A stretch of DNA of 64,000 nucleotides, from assembly GCF_014635325.1 (NCBI RefSeq), contig NZ_BMCT01000002.1:372001-436000 (forward strand), given 5' to 3'. The stretch comes from Azorhizobium oxalatiphilum. GTDB lineage: Bacteria; Pseudomonadota; Alphaproteobacteria; Rhizobiales; Xanthobacteraceae. A program made the translations under genes and the position numbers. Numbering within the stretch: the stretch's first letter is position 1; every line of letters begins with the position of its first letter. Shown here piece by piece: positions 34,321 to 44,691 of this stretch. The notes beneath the pieces are model-generated. The model made no database searches, was not told the origin of the DNA, and saw only the letters and a list, made by a program, of their open reading frames with translations.

Positions 34321-35510
34321 GCCGGCACATCCTGCTCACCTTCAATCCGGGCTCCTCCACGATCAAGCTCGGCCTGTTCGATGCCACCCCCGAGGCGGTC
34401 AAACGCATCGGCAAGGGCGTCATCGACCTGCGGCACAAGCCGCTGGTGCTGAACATCGTGGAGGGCCGCAGCACCGCCGAGATCCCGCTGAAAGCCCACG
34501 TCACCGAAGACCTGCACGAGGTCATCGAGGAGACGCTGGACTGGCTCGCCCACCATTTCGAGGTGAGCGAGCTGACCGCCGTGGGCCACCGGGTGGTGCA
34601 CGGCGGGGATACCTTCTCCGGTCCCGTGCGCATCACCCCCGAGGTGGAAAAGGCCATTGCCGGCTTCGTGCCGCTGGCGCCCCTGCACCAGCCCCACAGC
34701 GTGCGGCTGATCAACGCCATCGCCCGGCTGCGGCCCAGCCTGCCGCAGGTGGCCTCGTTCGACACCGCCTTCCATCGCACGCAGCCTGACCTCGTGCGCC
34801 GCTTCGCGCTGCCGCGCCATCTGTTCGATGCCGGCATCAAACGCTACGGCTTCCACGGCCTGTCCTACAAATACATCGCCTCCGCGCTTGGCCGCGTGGC
34901 GCCCGACGTGGCGGGCGGCAGGATCGTGGCGGCGCATCTGGGCTCCGGCGCCAGCCTCTGCGCGCTGAAGGACGGGCAGAGCGCCGACACCAGCATGGGC
35001 TTCTCCACCATCGATGGCATCCCCATGGCCACCCGCTGCGGCGCGCTGGACCCCGGCGTGCTGCTGCACCTTCAGACGCAGGCCGGCATGCCGCTCTCGG
35101 CGGTGGAGGACCTGGTCTACCACCGCTCCGGCCTGCTCGGCCTCTCCGGCATCAGCGCCGACAGCCGCGACCTGCTGGCGAGCGAGGCGCCGGAAGCGCG
35201 CGAGGCTATCGCCATCTTCGCCTTCCGCATCGCGCGGGAAATGGCGGCGCTGGCCACCTCCATCGGCGGGCTCGATGCCCTCGTCTTCACCGCCGGCATC
35301 GGCGAGCACCAGCCGCGCGTGCGCGCCGAGGCGTGCGCGCATCTGCACTGGCTGGGGGTCAAGCTGGACGATGCCGCCAATGGCGCGAACGCCGCGCGCA
35401 TCAGCGCCCCGGACAGTCGCGTGGGGGTGTTCGTCATCCCCACGGATGAAGAACAGGTCATTGCCGACGAAGCCTTTGGTGTCCTTCATATGGGAGACGT
35501 GTACGCATGA
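34317..35510 (+). CDS. ackA: Acetate kinase
   Basis: AckA converts acetyl phosphate and ADP to acetate and ATP, or the reverse. The 397-residue protein has the ASKHA signatures: LLTFNPGSSTIKLGLFD at the N-terminus, VGHRVVHGG, and AAHLGSGASLCALKDGQSADTSMGF. It is coupled by 4-bp overlaps to the preceding pta-type gene and following fabI. A butyrate or propionate kinase activity cannot be excluded. Confidence 0.94.
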   Translation: MSRHILLTFNPGSSTIKLGLFDATPEAVKRIGKGVIDLRHKPLVLNIVEGRSTAEIPLKAHVTEDLHEVIEETLDWLAHHFEVSELTAVGHRVVHGGDTFSGPVRITPEVEKAIAGFVPLAPLHQPHSVRLINAIARLRPSLPQVASFDTAFHRTQPDLVRRFALPRHLFDAGIKRYGFHGLSYKYIASALGRVAPDVAGGRIVAAHLGSGASLCALKDGQSADTSMGFSTIDGIPMATRCGALDPGVLLHLQTQAGMPLSAVEDLVYHRSGLLGLSGISADSRDLLASEAPEAREAIAIFAFRIAREMAALATSIGGLDALVFTAGIGEHQPRVRAEACAHLHWLGVKLDDAANGANAARISAPDSRVGVFVIPTDEEQVIADEAFGVLHMGDVYA

Positions 35511-36280
35511 GCGCCGTTGTTGATCTTGCAGGCAAGCGTGGACTCATCATCGGCATCGCCAATGAAAGCTCCATCGCCTATGGCAGCGCGCAGGTGATGC
35601 GCGATGCCGGCGCGGAGCTGGCCATCACCTATCTGAATGCCAAGGCCGAGCCCCATGTGCGCCCGCTGGCGGAAGGCCTCGGCGCCCCGCTCATCCTGCC
35701 CTGCGACGTGCGCGAGCCGGGCCAGCTGGAAGCCGTGTTCGCGGCAATCGGCGAGACGTGGGGCAAGCTGGATTTCGTCCTGCACTCCATCGCGTTTGCC
35801 CCGCGCGAGGATCTGCACGGCCATCTGGTGGACTGCTCGGCCGAAGGCTTCGCGCAGGCCATGGACGTGTCCTGCCATTCCTTCATCCGCGTGGCGAAAC
35901 TGGCCGCCCCGCTCATGACCGAGGGCGGCAGCCTCCAGACGGTGAGCTTCTACGGCGCCGACCGTGTGGTGGAGCATTACAATCTCATGGGGCCGGTCAA
36001 GGCCGCGCTGGAAGCGGTGGTGCGCACGCTGGCCGTGGATCTCGCCCCGCAGGGCATCCGCGTGCATGCGCTCTCCGCCGGTCCGGTGAAGACGCGGGCC
36101 GCTTCGGGCATCGACCGTTTCGACGAACTGCTCAACAAGGTGCAGGAGCGTACACCGGCGCATCACCTGCTCACTGTTGAGCAGGTGGGCCGGGTGGCGG
36201 CCGTGCTGGCCAGCGAGGCGGGCGCCCCGCTCACCGGCTCCGTGACCTATGCGGACCACGGGTTCCACATCACGGCGTGA
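35507..36280 (+). CDS. fabI: Enoyl-ACP reductase FabI
   Basis: A 257-residue SDR-type enoyl reductase for the last step of fatty acid elongation. IGIANESSIAYG replaces the usual glycine-rich loop, as in FabI, and the catalytic pattern Y149...Y158-X6-K165 (SFYGADRVVEHYNLMGPVK) is complete. Its end in the pta-ackA operon resembles the S. meliloti ptaA-ackA locus. It may be a second FabI besides the housekeeping one, but no other copy is visible here. Confidence 0.92.
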   Translation: MSAVVDLAGKRGLIIGIANESSIAYGSAQVMRDAGAELAITYLNAKAEPHVRPLAEGLGAPLILPCDVREPGQLEAVFAAIGETWGKLDFVLHSIAFAPREDLHGHLVDCSAEGFAQAMDVSCHSFIRVAKLAAPLMTEGGSLQTVSFYGADRVVEHYNLMGPVKAALEAVVRTLAVDLAPQGIRVHALSAGPVKTRAASGIDRFDELLNKVQERTPAHHLLTVEQVGRVAAVLASEAGAPLTGSVTYADHGFHITA

Positions 36281-36309
36281 GACGTTGGCGGCCATCCATG
36301 CAGCAGAAC

Positions 36310-36344
36310 ACCCTCATCCCCGGATCAAGTCCGGGGATGAGGGT
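36310..36344. repeat. Hairpin after fabI, related to the dispersed palindrome family
   Basis: A perfect 15-bp inverted repeat (36310-36324 with 36330-36344, loop TCAAG) with core CCCCGGATCAAGTCCGGGG. The core resembles the CCGGGCTTGTCCCGG centre of the dispersed repeats elsewhere in the window. Only TCTATT follows, so it may work as an imperfect terminator. Confidence 0.6.
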
Positions 36345-36397
36345 CTATTGGAATGATACGCCGCTCAACAATAGACATCGTTCGGCAACAGCCTCGC

Positions 36398-36721
36398 CTA
36401 CTCGATCTTCCGCTCATAGGGGGCCAGCGCGCGCATGACGGCGCGGTTGGTGGCGTAGGACAGGCGCAGCCGGGCGAGCTGGGCATCGGTGCCGGTGCAC
36501 AGCTTCTTCAGCTGGGTATTGATTTCCTTGGCGCGCTCGGGGTCGGTGGGTTCCTCGCCGCGAAAATGATCGCAGCCGTCCCGTCGCTTGATGAAGGCCC
36601 GCACATCGGCCGGCAGCGCGGCCAGTTCCGCCCCCGTCAGTCCCTGCGCCGGAGCGGACGTTGGCAGTGCCGAACCGATAAAGGCCGCACACAGCGCTGC
36701 GGCAATCCAGAACCGTCCCAT
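36398..36721 (-). CDS. Small exported hypothetical protein
   Basis: From the ATG at 36721 it is 107 residues, with a clear signal peptide (MGRFWIAAALCAAFIGSALPTSAPAQG). The mature part is hydrophilic with two Cys (RRDGCDHFRGEEPTD and LKKLCTGTD) that could form one disulfide in the periplasm. I recognise no named family. A longer start at 36745 would overlap the upstream gene and disrupt the signal peptide. It lies 20 nt after another exported protein gene. Confidence 0.65.
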   Translation of the reverse strand: MGRFWIAAALCAAFIGSALPTSAPAQGLTGAELAALPADVRAFIKRRDGCDHFRGEEPTDPERAKEINTQLKKLCTGTDAQLARLRLSYATNRAVMRALAPYERKIE

Positions 36722-36741
36722 CCCGTCCGCCCCCTGCCCGA

Positions 36742-37236
36742 TCAAAAATCCGCCTGCAGCGCCAGCGTCTTCGCCACGCCCTCATAATGGCGGGCAGAGG
36801 CGGCGTTGTTCTGCACCTTGTAGCTCGCGCTCACCGCCAGCGCGGCCTTGGCGGCGGTGGTGAAGCCATTGATGCGGTCATTGGGCTCCACCTCGCCCTG
36901 CCCGATGTCGCCATCCTTGAACTGCCCGACCACAAAGCCGCCGTCCAGGTCGATGGCGCCGATCTTCGGCACGCCGGCCTGCATGTCGCCATAGAAAGCG
37001 GGGCCGGGCGTGTTGCCGTCACGCCGCCGCAGCATGCCGAGGCCGGTGGCGAGGCCATCCTTGCAGGTGCCGGTCCAGAAGGTCGGCCCGGCGGTCAGCG
37101 ACTTCGGCGCAGTGAAGCGGCAGCCGGACGACGGATCCTGCGACCAGCTCGCGCCGGCAGGCGCCGGTTGGGCCACGGCAGGCAGAACCAGAACAGGCGC
37201 AGCCAGCAGCACGGCCAGCAAGGCGGCAGAACGCAT
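36742..37236 (-). CDS. Exported hypothetical protein with a MORN-like segment
   Basis: A 164-residue protein with a signal peptide (MRSAALLAVLLAAPVLVLPAVAQ). The mature region contains WTGTCKDGLATGLGMLRRRDG and YGDMQAGVPKIGAIDLDGGFVVGQFKDG, reminiscent of MORN repeats, and two Cys (SGCRF and GTCKDG). A periplasmic location is expected; function unknown. Probably cotranscribed with the downstream small exported protein gene. Confidence 0.65.
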   Translation of the reverse strand: MRSAALLAVLLAAPVLVLPAVAQPAPAGASWSQDPSSGCRFTAPKSLTAGPTFWTGTCKDGLATGLGMLRRRDGNTPGPAFYGDMQAGVPKIGAIDLDGGFVVGQFKDGDIGQGEVEPNDRINGFTTAAKAALAVSASYKVQNNAASARHYEGVAKTLALQADF

Positions 37237-37333
37237 TCCTTACCTCCACCTCGGCGCCCCCACCGGGGCCGGGAGGCGGACCATGGCACGCGGGCGATAG
37301 CAGAACCACTGCCGTCTGCCCGCGTGGGTAGGA

Positions 37334-39175
<1,842 letters not shown>

Positions 39176-39247
39176 AGGCGTGCCTCCTGGCGAATAGGAT
39201 TCGGCCGAACCTAATCCGCCTCGGGCCACCGGGCTAGCTTGGTATGG

Positions 39248-39268
39248 TTCAAATTCAAACGATTTGAA
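39248..39268. promoter_or_regulatory. Palindromic operator-like sequence upstream of edd
   Basis: TTCAAA occurs in tandem (39248 and 39254) and is mirrored by TTTGAA (39263-39268), giving the perfect inverted repeat TTCAAA-CGA-TTTGAA. It lies 73 bp upstream of the edd start codon in an AT-rich patch, a likely site for a sugar-responsive repressor. The regulator is not identified. Confidence 0.45.
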
Positions 39269-39393
39269 ACATGTAGCCAACCAAGCACCGGGAGCGGCAG
39301 GGCCGGGCTTTCGCTTCTCATGTCGGTATTTGGGCGCGGGATCGCAACCGGGCCGGAGGGTTAGCCATTCTCCTTTGGACCACCATGCAGCAG

Positions 39394-39438
39394 AGCAACG
39401 TCATGGCCGGGCTTGTCCCGGCCATCCACGCCGGGCCG
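39394..39438. repeat. Dispersed palindromic repeat, copy B (single arm)
   Basis: Positions 39399-39431 are identical to the left arm of copy A (16284-16316), and identity continues a few bases on each side. The right arm is absent: the 3' end of the RND gene follows after about 11 bp. The copy is truncated or was inserted as a single unit. Confidence 0.75.
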
Positions 39439-39448
39439 CCCCCCTCGC

Positions 39449-42400
39449 CTATTCCGCCGCCCGCGCATGGGCCGGCGGCTCCACCACGTGGGGCGGTGTC
39501 CCGCGCTTGCGCCAGCGGCCAATGGAGCGGCTCACCCGGCCCATGGCGAGATAGACCACGGGCGTCGTGTAGAGGGTGAGGATCTGGCTCACCGCGAGGC
39601 CACCGACGATGGCATAGCCCAAGGGCTGGCGCAGCTCCGAGCCGGTGCCGTGGCCGAGCATCAGCGGCACGCCGCCGAGCAGCGCCGCCATGGTGGTCAT
39701 CATGATCGGCCGGAAACGGGTGAGGCAGGCCTCATAGATGGCCTGCTCCGGCGCCATGCCCTCCTCGCGCTCCCGCTGGAGCGCGAAGTCGATCATCATG
39801 ATGGCGTTCTTCTTCACGATGCCGATCAGCAAGAGGATGCCGATGAGCGCGATGACCGAGAGGTCATAGCCGCAGACATAGAGGATCAGCAGCGCCCCGA
39901 GCCCCGCCGACGGCAGCGTCGAGAGGATGGTCAGCGGGTGGATGAAGCTCTCGTAGAGAATGCCGAGGATGATGTAGACGGCGATGATCGCCGCCGCGAT
40001 CAGATAGGGCTGGGTGCGCAGCGAGTCCTGGAAGGCCTGCGCCGTGCCCTGGAAGGTGCCGATGAGGGTGATGGGCTTGCCCATCTCAAGCTCGGCCTTC
40101 TGCACGGCCGCCACCGCCTGCCCCAGCGCCGTGCCCGGCGTCAGGTTGAAGCTCAGCGTCACCGCCGGGAACTGGCCCTGATGGCTGATGGAGAGATAGG
40201 CGGTCTTCGATGTGTCCACCTTCACGAAGGCGGACAGTGGGATCATTTCCGAGGTGCGCGGCGACTTTACATAGATCTTGTCCAGCGAGGTGGCGTCCTG
40301 CTGGAGTTTGGGGTCCACCTCCAGCACCACATGATATTGCGAGAGCTGGGTGAAATACTGCGCCACCTGCCGCTGGCCGAAGGCGTCATAGAGCGTGTCG
40401 TCGATCACCTGCGGCTGGATGCCGAAGCGCGCGGCGGTGTCGCGGTCGATGGTCAGCGAAACGGTGGGCGCGCTGGTCTGCTGGTCGGTGGCCACATCCT
40501 GCAGTTCGGGCAGCGACTTCAGCTTGGCGAGGATGCGCGGCGCCCAGTCGTTCAGCTCGGCGAGGTTCGCGTCCTGCAACGTGTACTGATACTGGGTGCG
40601 GGAGGCTCTACCGCCCACATTGATGTCCTGCGCCGCCTGCATGAACAGGTTCACGCCCACCACCTTCTGGGCCTGCGGGCGGATGCGGTTGATGACCTGC
40701 GTGGCGCTCACGTCGCGTTCGTCGCGCGGCTTGAGGTTGATCCAGAGCCGCCCGGTGCTCACCGTCTGCGAGCCGCCGGTGGCGCCCACCGAGCCGGACA
40801 CGCTCTCCACCGCCGGATCCCTGGCGATGATCGCCATCAGTTCCTGCTGCTTCTCGCCCATGGCACCGAAGGAGATGTCCTGCGCGGCCTCCGTGAAGCC
40901 GGTGATGAAGCCCACGTCCTGCTGCGGGAAGAAGCCTTTCGGGATCATCACATAGAGCGTGCCGGTGGCGCAGATGGTCAGGCCCAGCACCACGAGGGTC
41001 GCCGCCTGATGGCGCAGCACGACCTTCAGTCCCTTCTCATAGAGCTTCAGCATGCCCTCGAAGAAGGCTTCCATCGCCATGTAGGCGCGGCCGTGCTTCA
41101 CCCCGTGCTCGTTCTTCAGGAACAGCGAGCACATCATGGGGGTCAGCGTCAGCGACACCACCACGGACACCAGAATGGTGATGGTGACGGTGACGGCGAA
41201 CTCGCGCAGCAGGCGCCCCACGATGCCGCCCATGAGCAGCACCGGGATGAACACCGCGATCAGCGATACCGAGATGGAGATGATGGTGAAACCGATCTCC
41301 CCCGCGCCCTTCAGCGCGGCATCCATGGGGGAGAGCCCCTCCTCGATGTGCCGGTAGATGTTCTCCAGCATCACGATGGCATCGTCCACCACGAAGCCCA
41401 CCGCGATGGTGAGGCCCATGAGCGAGAGATTGTCGAGGCTGTAGCCCAGCAGGTACATGACCGCGAAGGTGCCGATCAGCGCCATGGGCACGGTGATGCT
41501 GGGAATGACGGTCGCCCACACATTGCGCAGGAAGGCGAAGATCACCGCCACCACGAGGCCGATGGTGAGCAGCATGGTCATCTGCACATCGTCCACCGAG
41601 GCGCGGATGGTCTGCGTGCGGTCGGTGATGATGTCGACGTTGATGCCCGGCGGCAGCGAGGCCTCAAGGCGCGGGATCATGCCGCTGACGCGATCCACGG
41701 TGTCGATCACATTGGCGCCCGGCTGCTTGAAGACGATGAGCTGAATGCCGCGCTTGCCCTTCTGCCAGGAGGCGAGGCGCTGGTTCTCCGGCCCGTCCAC
41801 CGCCTGCCCGATGTCGCGGATGCGCACCGGCGCGCCGGCCCGATAGGCGATGATCACGTCGTTCCACGGCTGCGAGGCCAGAAGCTGATCATCCGCATAG
41901 ATGGTGAAGCTCTGCGCCGGCCCATCGAACGAGCCCTTGGGCGAGTCCACCGTGGCGGCGGCGAGCACCGCGCGCACATCCTCAAGGCTCATGCCCAGCG
42001 CTGCGAGCTTGGCCGGGTCCACCTGCACCCGCACCGCCGGCTTCTGCTCGCCCGTGATCGCCACCTGCGCGATGCCGGGGATCTGGCTGATCTGCTGCGC
42101 CAGCATGGTGTCGGCCACGTCATCCAGCTTGGTCAGCGGATAGAGGTCGGACTGCACGGAGAGGATCAGGATGGGCGAGTCCGCCGGGTTCACTTTCCGA
42201 AAGGTCGGCGGGCTGGGGAGGTTCTTGGGCAACTGGCCGGAGGCGGCGGTGATGGCCGACTGCACGTCCTGCGCCGCCGCGTCGATATTGCGGTTGAGGT
42301 CGAACTGGATGGTGATGGACACCACGCCCAGCGCGCTGGAAGACGTCATCTGCGTGACGCCGGCGATCTGGCTGAACTGGCGCTCAAGGGGCGTCGCCAC

Positions 42401-42586
42401 CGAGGAGGCCATGGTCTCCGGGCTGGCACCCGGCAGGCTGGCGGAGACCTGGATGGTGGGGAAATCCACCTGCGGCAGCGGCGCCACCGGCAGCAGCGGA
42501 TAGGCGACGAGGCCGATCAGCACCATGGCCACCATGAGCAGCGTGGTAGCGATGGGACGCTGGATGAAGGGGGTCGAGATGCTCAT
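39449..42586 (-). CDS. RND multidrug efflux permease (HAE1/MdtC-like)
   Basis: A 1045-residue inner-membrane proton-driven pump subunit with 12 helices and two large periplasmic loops. It starts MSISTPFIQRPIATTLLMVAMVLIG and has PQVDFPTIQVSASLPGASPETM, typical of HAE1 pumps. The proton-relay Asp pair is in helix 4 ([14 protein letters not shown]), and [11 protein letters not shown] is in the second half. It is encoded just downstream of, and coupled by ATGA to, its membrane fusion protein gene. No outer-membrane TolC gene is present. Substrate unknown. Confidence 0.93.
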   Translation of the reverse strand: MSISTPFIQRPIATTLLMVAMVLIGLVAYPLLPVAPLPQVDFPTIQVSASLPGASPETMASSVATPLERQFSQIAGVTQMTSSSALGVVSITIQFDLNRNIDAAAQDVQSAITAASGQLPKNLPSPPTFRKVNPADSPILILSVQSDLYPLTKLDDVADTMLAQQISQIPGIAQVAITGEQKPAVRVQVDPAKLAALGMSLEDVRAVLAAATVDSPKGSFDGPAQSFTIYADDQLLASQPWNDVIIAYRAGAPVRIRDIGQAVDGPENQRLASWQKGKRGIQLIVFKQPGANVIDTVDRVSGMIPRLEASLPPGINVDIITDRTQTIRASVDDVQMTMLLTIGLVVAVIFAFLRNVWATVIPSITVPMALIGTFAVMYLLGYSLDNLSLMGLTIAVGFVVDDAIVMLENIYRHIEEGLSPMDAALKGAGEIGFTIISISVSLIAVFIPVLLMGGIVGRLLREFAVTVTITILVSVVVSLTLTPMMCSLFLKNEHGVKHGRAYMAMEAFFEGMLKLYEKGLKVVLRHQAATLVVLGLTICATGTLYVMIPKGFFPQQDVGFITGFTEAAQDISFGAMGEKQQELMAIIARDPAVESVSGSVGATGGSQTVSTGRLWINLKPRDERDVSATQVINRIRPQAQKVVGVNLFMQAAQDINVGGRASRTQYQYTLQDANLAELNDWAPRILAKLKSLPELQDVATDQQTSAPTVSLTIDRDTAARFGIQPQVIDDTLYDAFGQRQVAQYFTQLSQYHVVLEVDPKLQQDATSLDKIYVKSPRTSEMIPLSAFVKVDTSKTAYLSISHQGQFPAVTLSFNLTPGTALGQAVAAVQKAELEMGKPITLIGTFQGTAQAFQDSLRTQPYLIAAAIIAVYIILGILYESFIHPLTILSTLPSAGLGALLILYVCGYDLSVIALIGILLLIGIVKKNAIMMIDFALQREREEGMAPEQAIYEACLTRFRPIMMTTMAALLGGVPLMLGHGTGSELRQPLGYAIVGGLAVSQILTLYTTPVVYLAMGRVSRSIGRWRKRGTPPHVVEPPAHARAAE

Positions 42587-43764
42587 GCGCGCTTCTCGTC
42601 CGTGCCGGCCACCGTCTCGGCGGGTTTTTCACCCGCCCCGCCTTTGGGGGGCACCACATTGACCCGCGCGCCCGGCGTCAGTCGCAGCTGGCCATCCACC
42701 ACCACCCGCTCGCCGGCCTTCAGGCCGCTGGTGATGACGGTGGTCGGCCCGAGCGCCGAGGCGACCGTCACGGTGCGCTTCTCCACCGTGTTGCCGGTCG
42801 TCACCACATAGAGATAGAGCCCGTCCGGCCCGCGCTGCACCACCTGCGAGGGCACGGTCACGGCGTCATGGATCGTGTTCACCCGCACCTTCACGTTCAC
42901 GAAGGCACCCGGCCACAGCTTCAGCCCGTCATTGGGAAAGGTGGCCTTGATACGCAGGGTGCCGGTGTCGGCGCTGATCTGGTTGTCGATGAGCGCCACC
43001 TGCCCTTCGCCCAGCAAGGTGGTGCCGTCGCGGCGGAAAGCTTCCACCGCAACCGGGCCGCGCGCCATGGCATCGCGCACCTCGTCGAGCCGCTCCTGCG
43101 GCAGAGCGAAGATCACCGAGATGGGTTTCAGCTGGGTGATGACCACGAGGCCGGTGGTGTCGGTGGTGCGCACGATGTTGCCCTCGTCCACCAGCCGCAC
43201 GCCGGTGCGGCCGGAGATGGGGGCCTTGATGGTGGTGAAGCCGAGCTGCACCTGCGCATTGTCGATGGCCGCCTGATCGCCCTGCACCGCCGCCTGATAC
43301 TGGGCGACCAGCGCCTTCTGGGTGTCCAGCGACTGCTGGGAGGCGGCGTTCTTGTCCACCAGCGTCTGGTAGCGGGCGAGATCCAGCCTGGCGTTGGCGA
43401 GCAAGGCTTCATCCTTCGCCTTGGTGGCCTCAGCCTGCGCGAGGGCCGCCTTGTAGGTGCGTGGATCAATCTGGGCGATCACCTCGCCCTGCTTGACCTC
43501 CTGCCCCTCCTTGAACAGCACCTCATGCAGTTCGCCGTCCACCCGCACTTTCACGGTCACGGAATTGTAGGCCTGCACCGCGCCGATGCCGCTGGCATAG
43601 ACGGGCATGTCCTGCGCCTTGGCCGGCTCGGCCACCACGGGAATGGCAGGCGCCTGCGGCTTCGCGCTCGGCGCGGGCTGCTCCTGCGCCGACACCCCGA
43701 CACGCCACATAACGCCACCGGCAATCGCCACCACGGCAGCCACAACCCACAGAACACGGCGCAT
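42583..43764 (-). CDS. RND efflux membrane fusion protein (periplasmic adaptor)
   Basis: A 393-residue HlyD/AcrA-type adaptor. It has an N-terminal membrane anchor or signal (MRRVLWVVAAVVAIAGGVMWRVG), a biotinyl-lipoyl-like domain ([32 protein letters not shown]), a helical hairpin, the second lipoyl half (TTIKAPISGRTGVRLVDEGN) and a beta-barrel. The ATG at 43764 was chosen because the signal begins there; an upstream start at 43893 would add 43 unrelated residues. It couples to the RND permease downstream. Confidence 0.92.
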   Translation of the reverse strand: MRRVLWVVAAVVAIAGGVMWRVGVSAQEQPAPSAKPQAPAIPVVAEPAKAQDMPVYASGIGAVQAYNSVTVKVRVDGELHEVLFKEGQEVKQGEVIAQIDPRTYKAALAQAEATKAKDEALLANARLDLARYQTLVDKNAASQQSLDTQKALVAQYQAAVQGDQAAIDNAQVQLGFTTIKAPISGRTGVRLVDEGNIVRTTDTTGLVVITQLKPISVIFALPQERLDEVRDAMARGPVAVEAFRRDGTTLLGEGQVALIDNQISADTGTLRIKATFPNDGLKLWPGAFVNVKVRVNTIHDAVTVPSQVVQRGPDGLYLYVVTTGNTVEKRTVTVASALGPTTVITSGLKAGERVVVDGQLRLTPGARVNVVPPKGGAGEKPAETVAGTDEKRA

Positions 43765-44073
43765 CAGGTCGACCCTTGATCGGGGAGGAAGTCCAACCCT
43801 TGAACCCGCGCGCGGACGGAACCCTGCGGCGTGATTTCGCACCTCACGGAACCGTGAACACAATCTGTTACACGCGCGAAATACCCCGCTCACGCTTGGT
43901 TGCGAGGGTTGGCAGCCGGTGAGGACGGCAGATCGGACCGATCCGGCGCGCCCGAGCGCAGGGTTTCGTCAGGTCACGGGTTAAAGGTCCGTGGGCGGAT
44001 GAAAACCGGCCCCCTGAAGAGTCGCCCGGCGGGCTCCCCTAAGGGGCGCCGGAGCGAACGGGATTGAGGAGGA
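43765..44073. promoter_or_regulatory. 309-bp divergent control region between efflux operon 1 and the ECF sigma operon
   Basis: No gene. It holds two perfect palindromes: TCACGG-AA-CCGTGA at 43844-43857 and GATCGG-A-CCGATC at 43931-43943. The first lies about 80 bp from the minus-strand MFP start, and the second about 130 bp from the plus-strand sigma gene. They could be operators for separate regulators; no regulator gene other than the sigma system is adjacent. I could not assign promoter boxes with confidence. Confidence 0.45.
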
Positions 44074-44688
44074 ATGCGCGGTGGTGCCATTCTGGACAGA
44101 GGAGCGGTGCCGAGTCCCCGGATGCGAGAGCCAGACGACGATCGCGACCAGACCCGCGACGAAGACCTCATGGCCCGCGTCGCCCAGGGGAACGAGGCCG
44201 CGTTCCGCACCCTGTGCGACCGCCATCTCGTGCGCGCTGTCGCCCTCGCCCGCCGCACGCTCGGCAATGACGCCGACGCCGAGGAGGTGGTGCAGGAAGC
44301 CTTCCTGCGCGTCTGGCGCGCCGCGCCGCGCTGGGAGCCCACGGCGGCCTTCAGCACATGGCTGCATCGCATCGTGGTCAATCTCTGCCTCAACCACAAA
44401 CGCCGCGTTCCCCACGCCCCGCTCGACGCAGCCGGCGATCCCGCCGATCCCGCGCCCGATGCCGAGGCGCAGCTGGAAAGCCGGGCCGAGCGCGCCCGTC
44501 TCGCCGGTGCCATCGGCACTCTGCCCGCCCGGCAGCGGGCAGCGGTCCTGCTCACCTATTGGGAAGGGCTGTCCAACAACCGGACGGCCCAGATCATGGG
44601 CACCACGGTGGGTGGCGTCGAAACTCTTCTGGTCCGCGCCCGCAAGGCGCTCAGGGCCAGGCTCATCCCGTCATCGGACGAGGGCTGA
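44074..44688 (+). CDS. ECF-type RNA polymerase sigma factor
   Basis: A group 4 sigma factor of 204 residues from the ATG at 44074. Region 2 is FRTLCDRHLVRAVALARRTLGNDADAEEVVQEAFLRVW followed by FSTWLHRIVVNLCLNHKRR, and region 4 is GTLPARQRAAVLLTYWEGLSNNRTAQIMGTTVGGVETLLVRARKALR. GAGGAGG precedes the start with very short spacing, so internal starts at 44107 (GTG) or 44122 are possible. The next two genes encode a single-helix membrane protein and a metal-sensor-like protein, a layout resembling the CnrYXH system, so it probably responds to envelope or metal signals and may drive the efflux genes. Confidence 0.9.
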   Translation: MRGGAILDRGAVPSPRMREPDDDRDQTRDEDLMARVAQGNEAAFRTLCDRHLVRAVALARRTLGNDADAEEVVQEAFLRVWRAAPRWEPTAAFSTWLHRIVVNLCLNHKRRVPHAPLDAAGDPADPAPDAEAQLESRAERARLAGAIGTLPARQRAAVLLTYWEGLSNNRTAQIMGTTVGGVETLLVRARKALRARLIPSSDEG

Positions 44689-44691
44689 CAC

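Noticed and set aside
39413-42811. Very long open frame (1132 codons) on the plus strand opposite the first RND gene
   Set aside because: It is antisense to a clear RND permease, reads as His/Arg/Gly-rich low-complexity sequence without any domain, and arises from the codon bias of the GC-rich gene.
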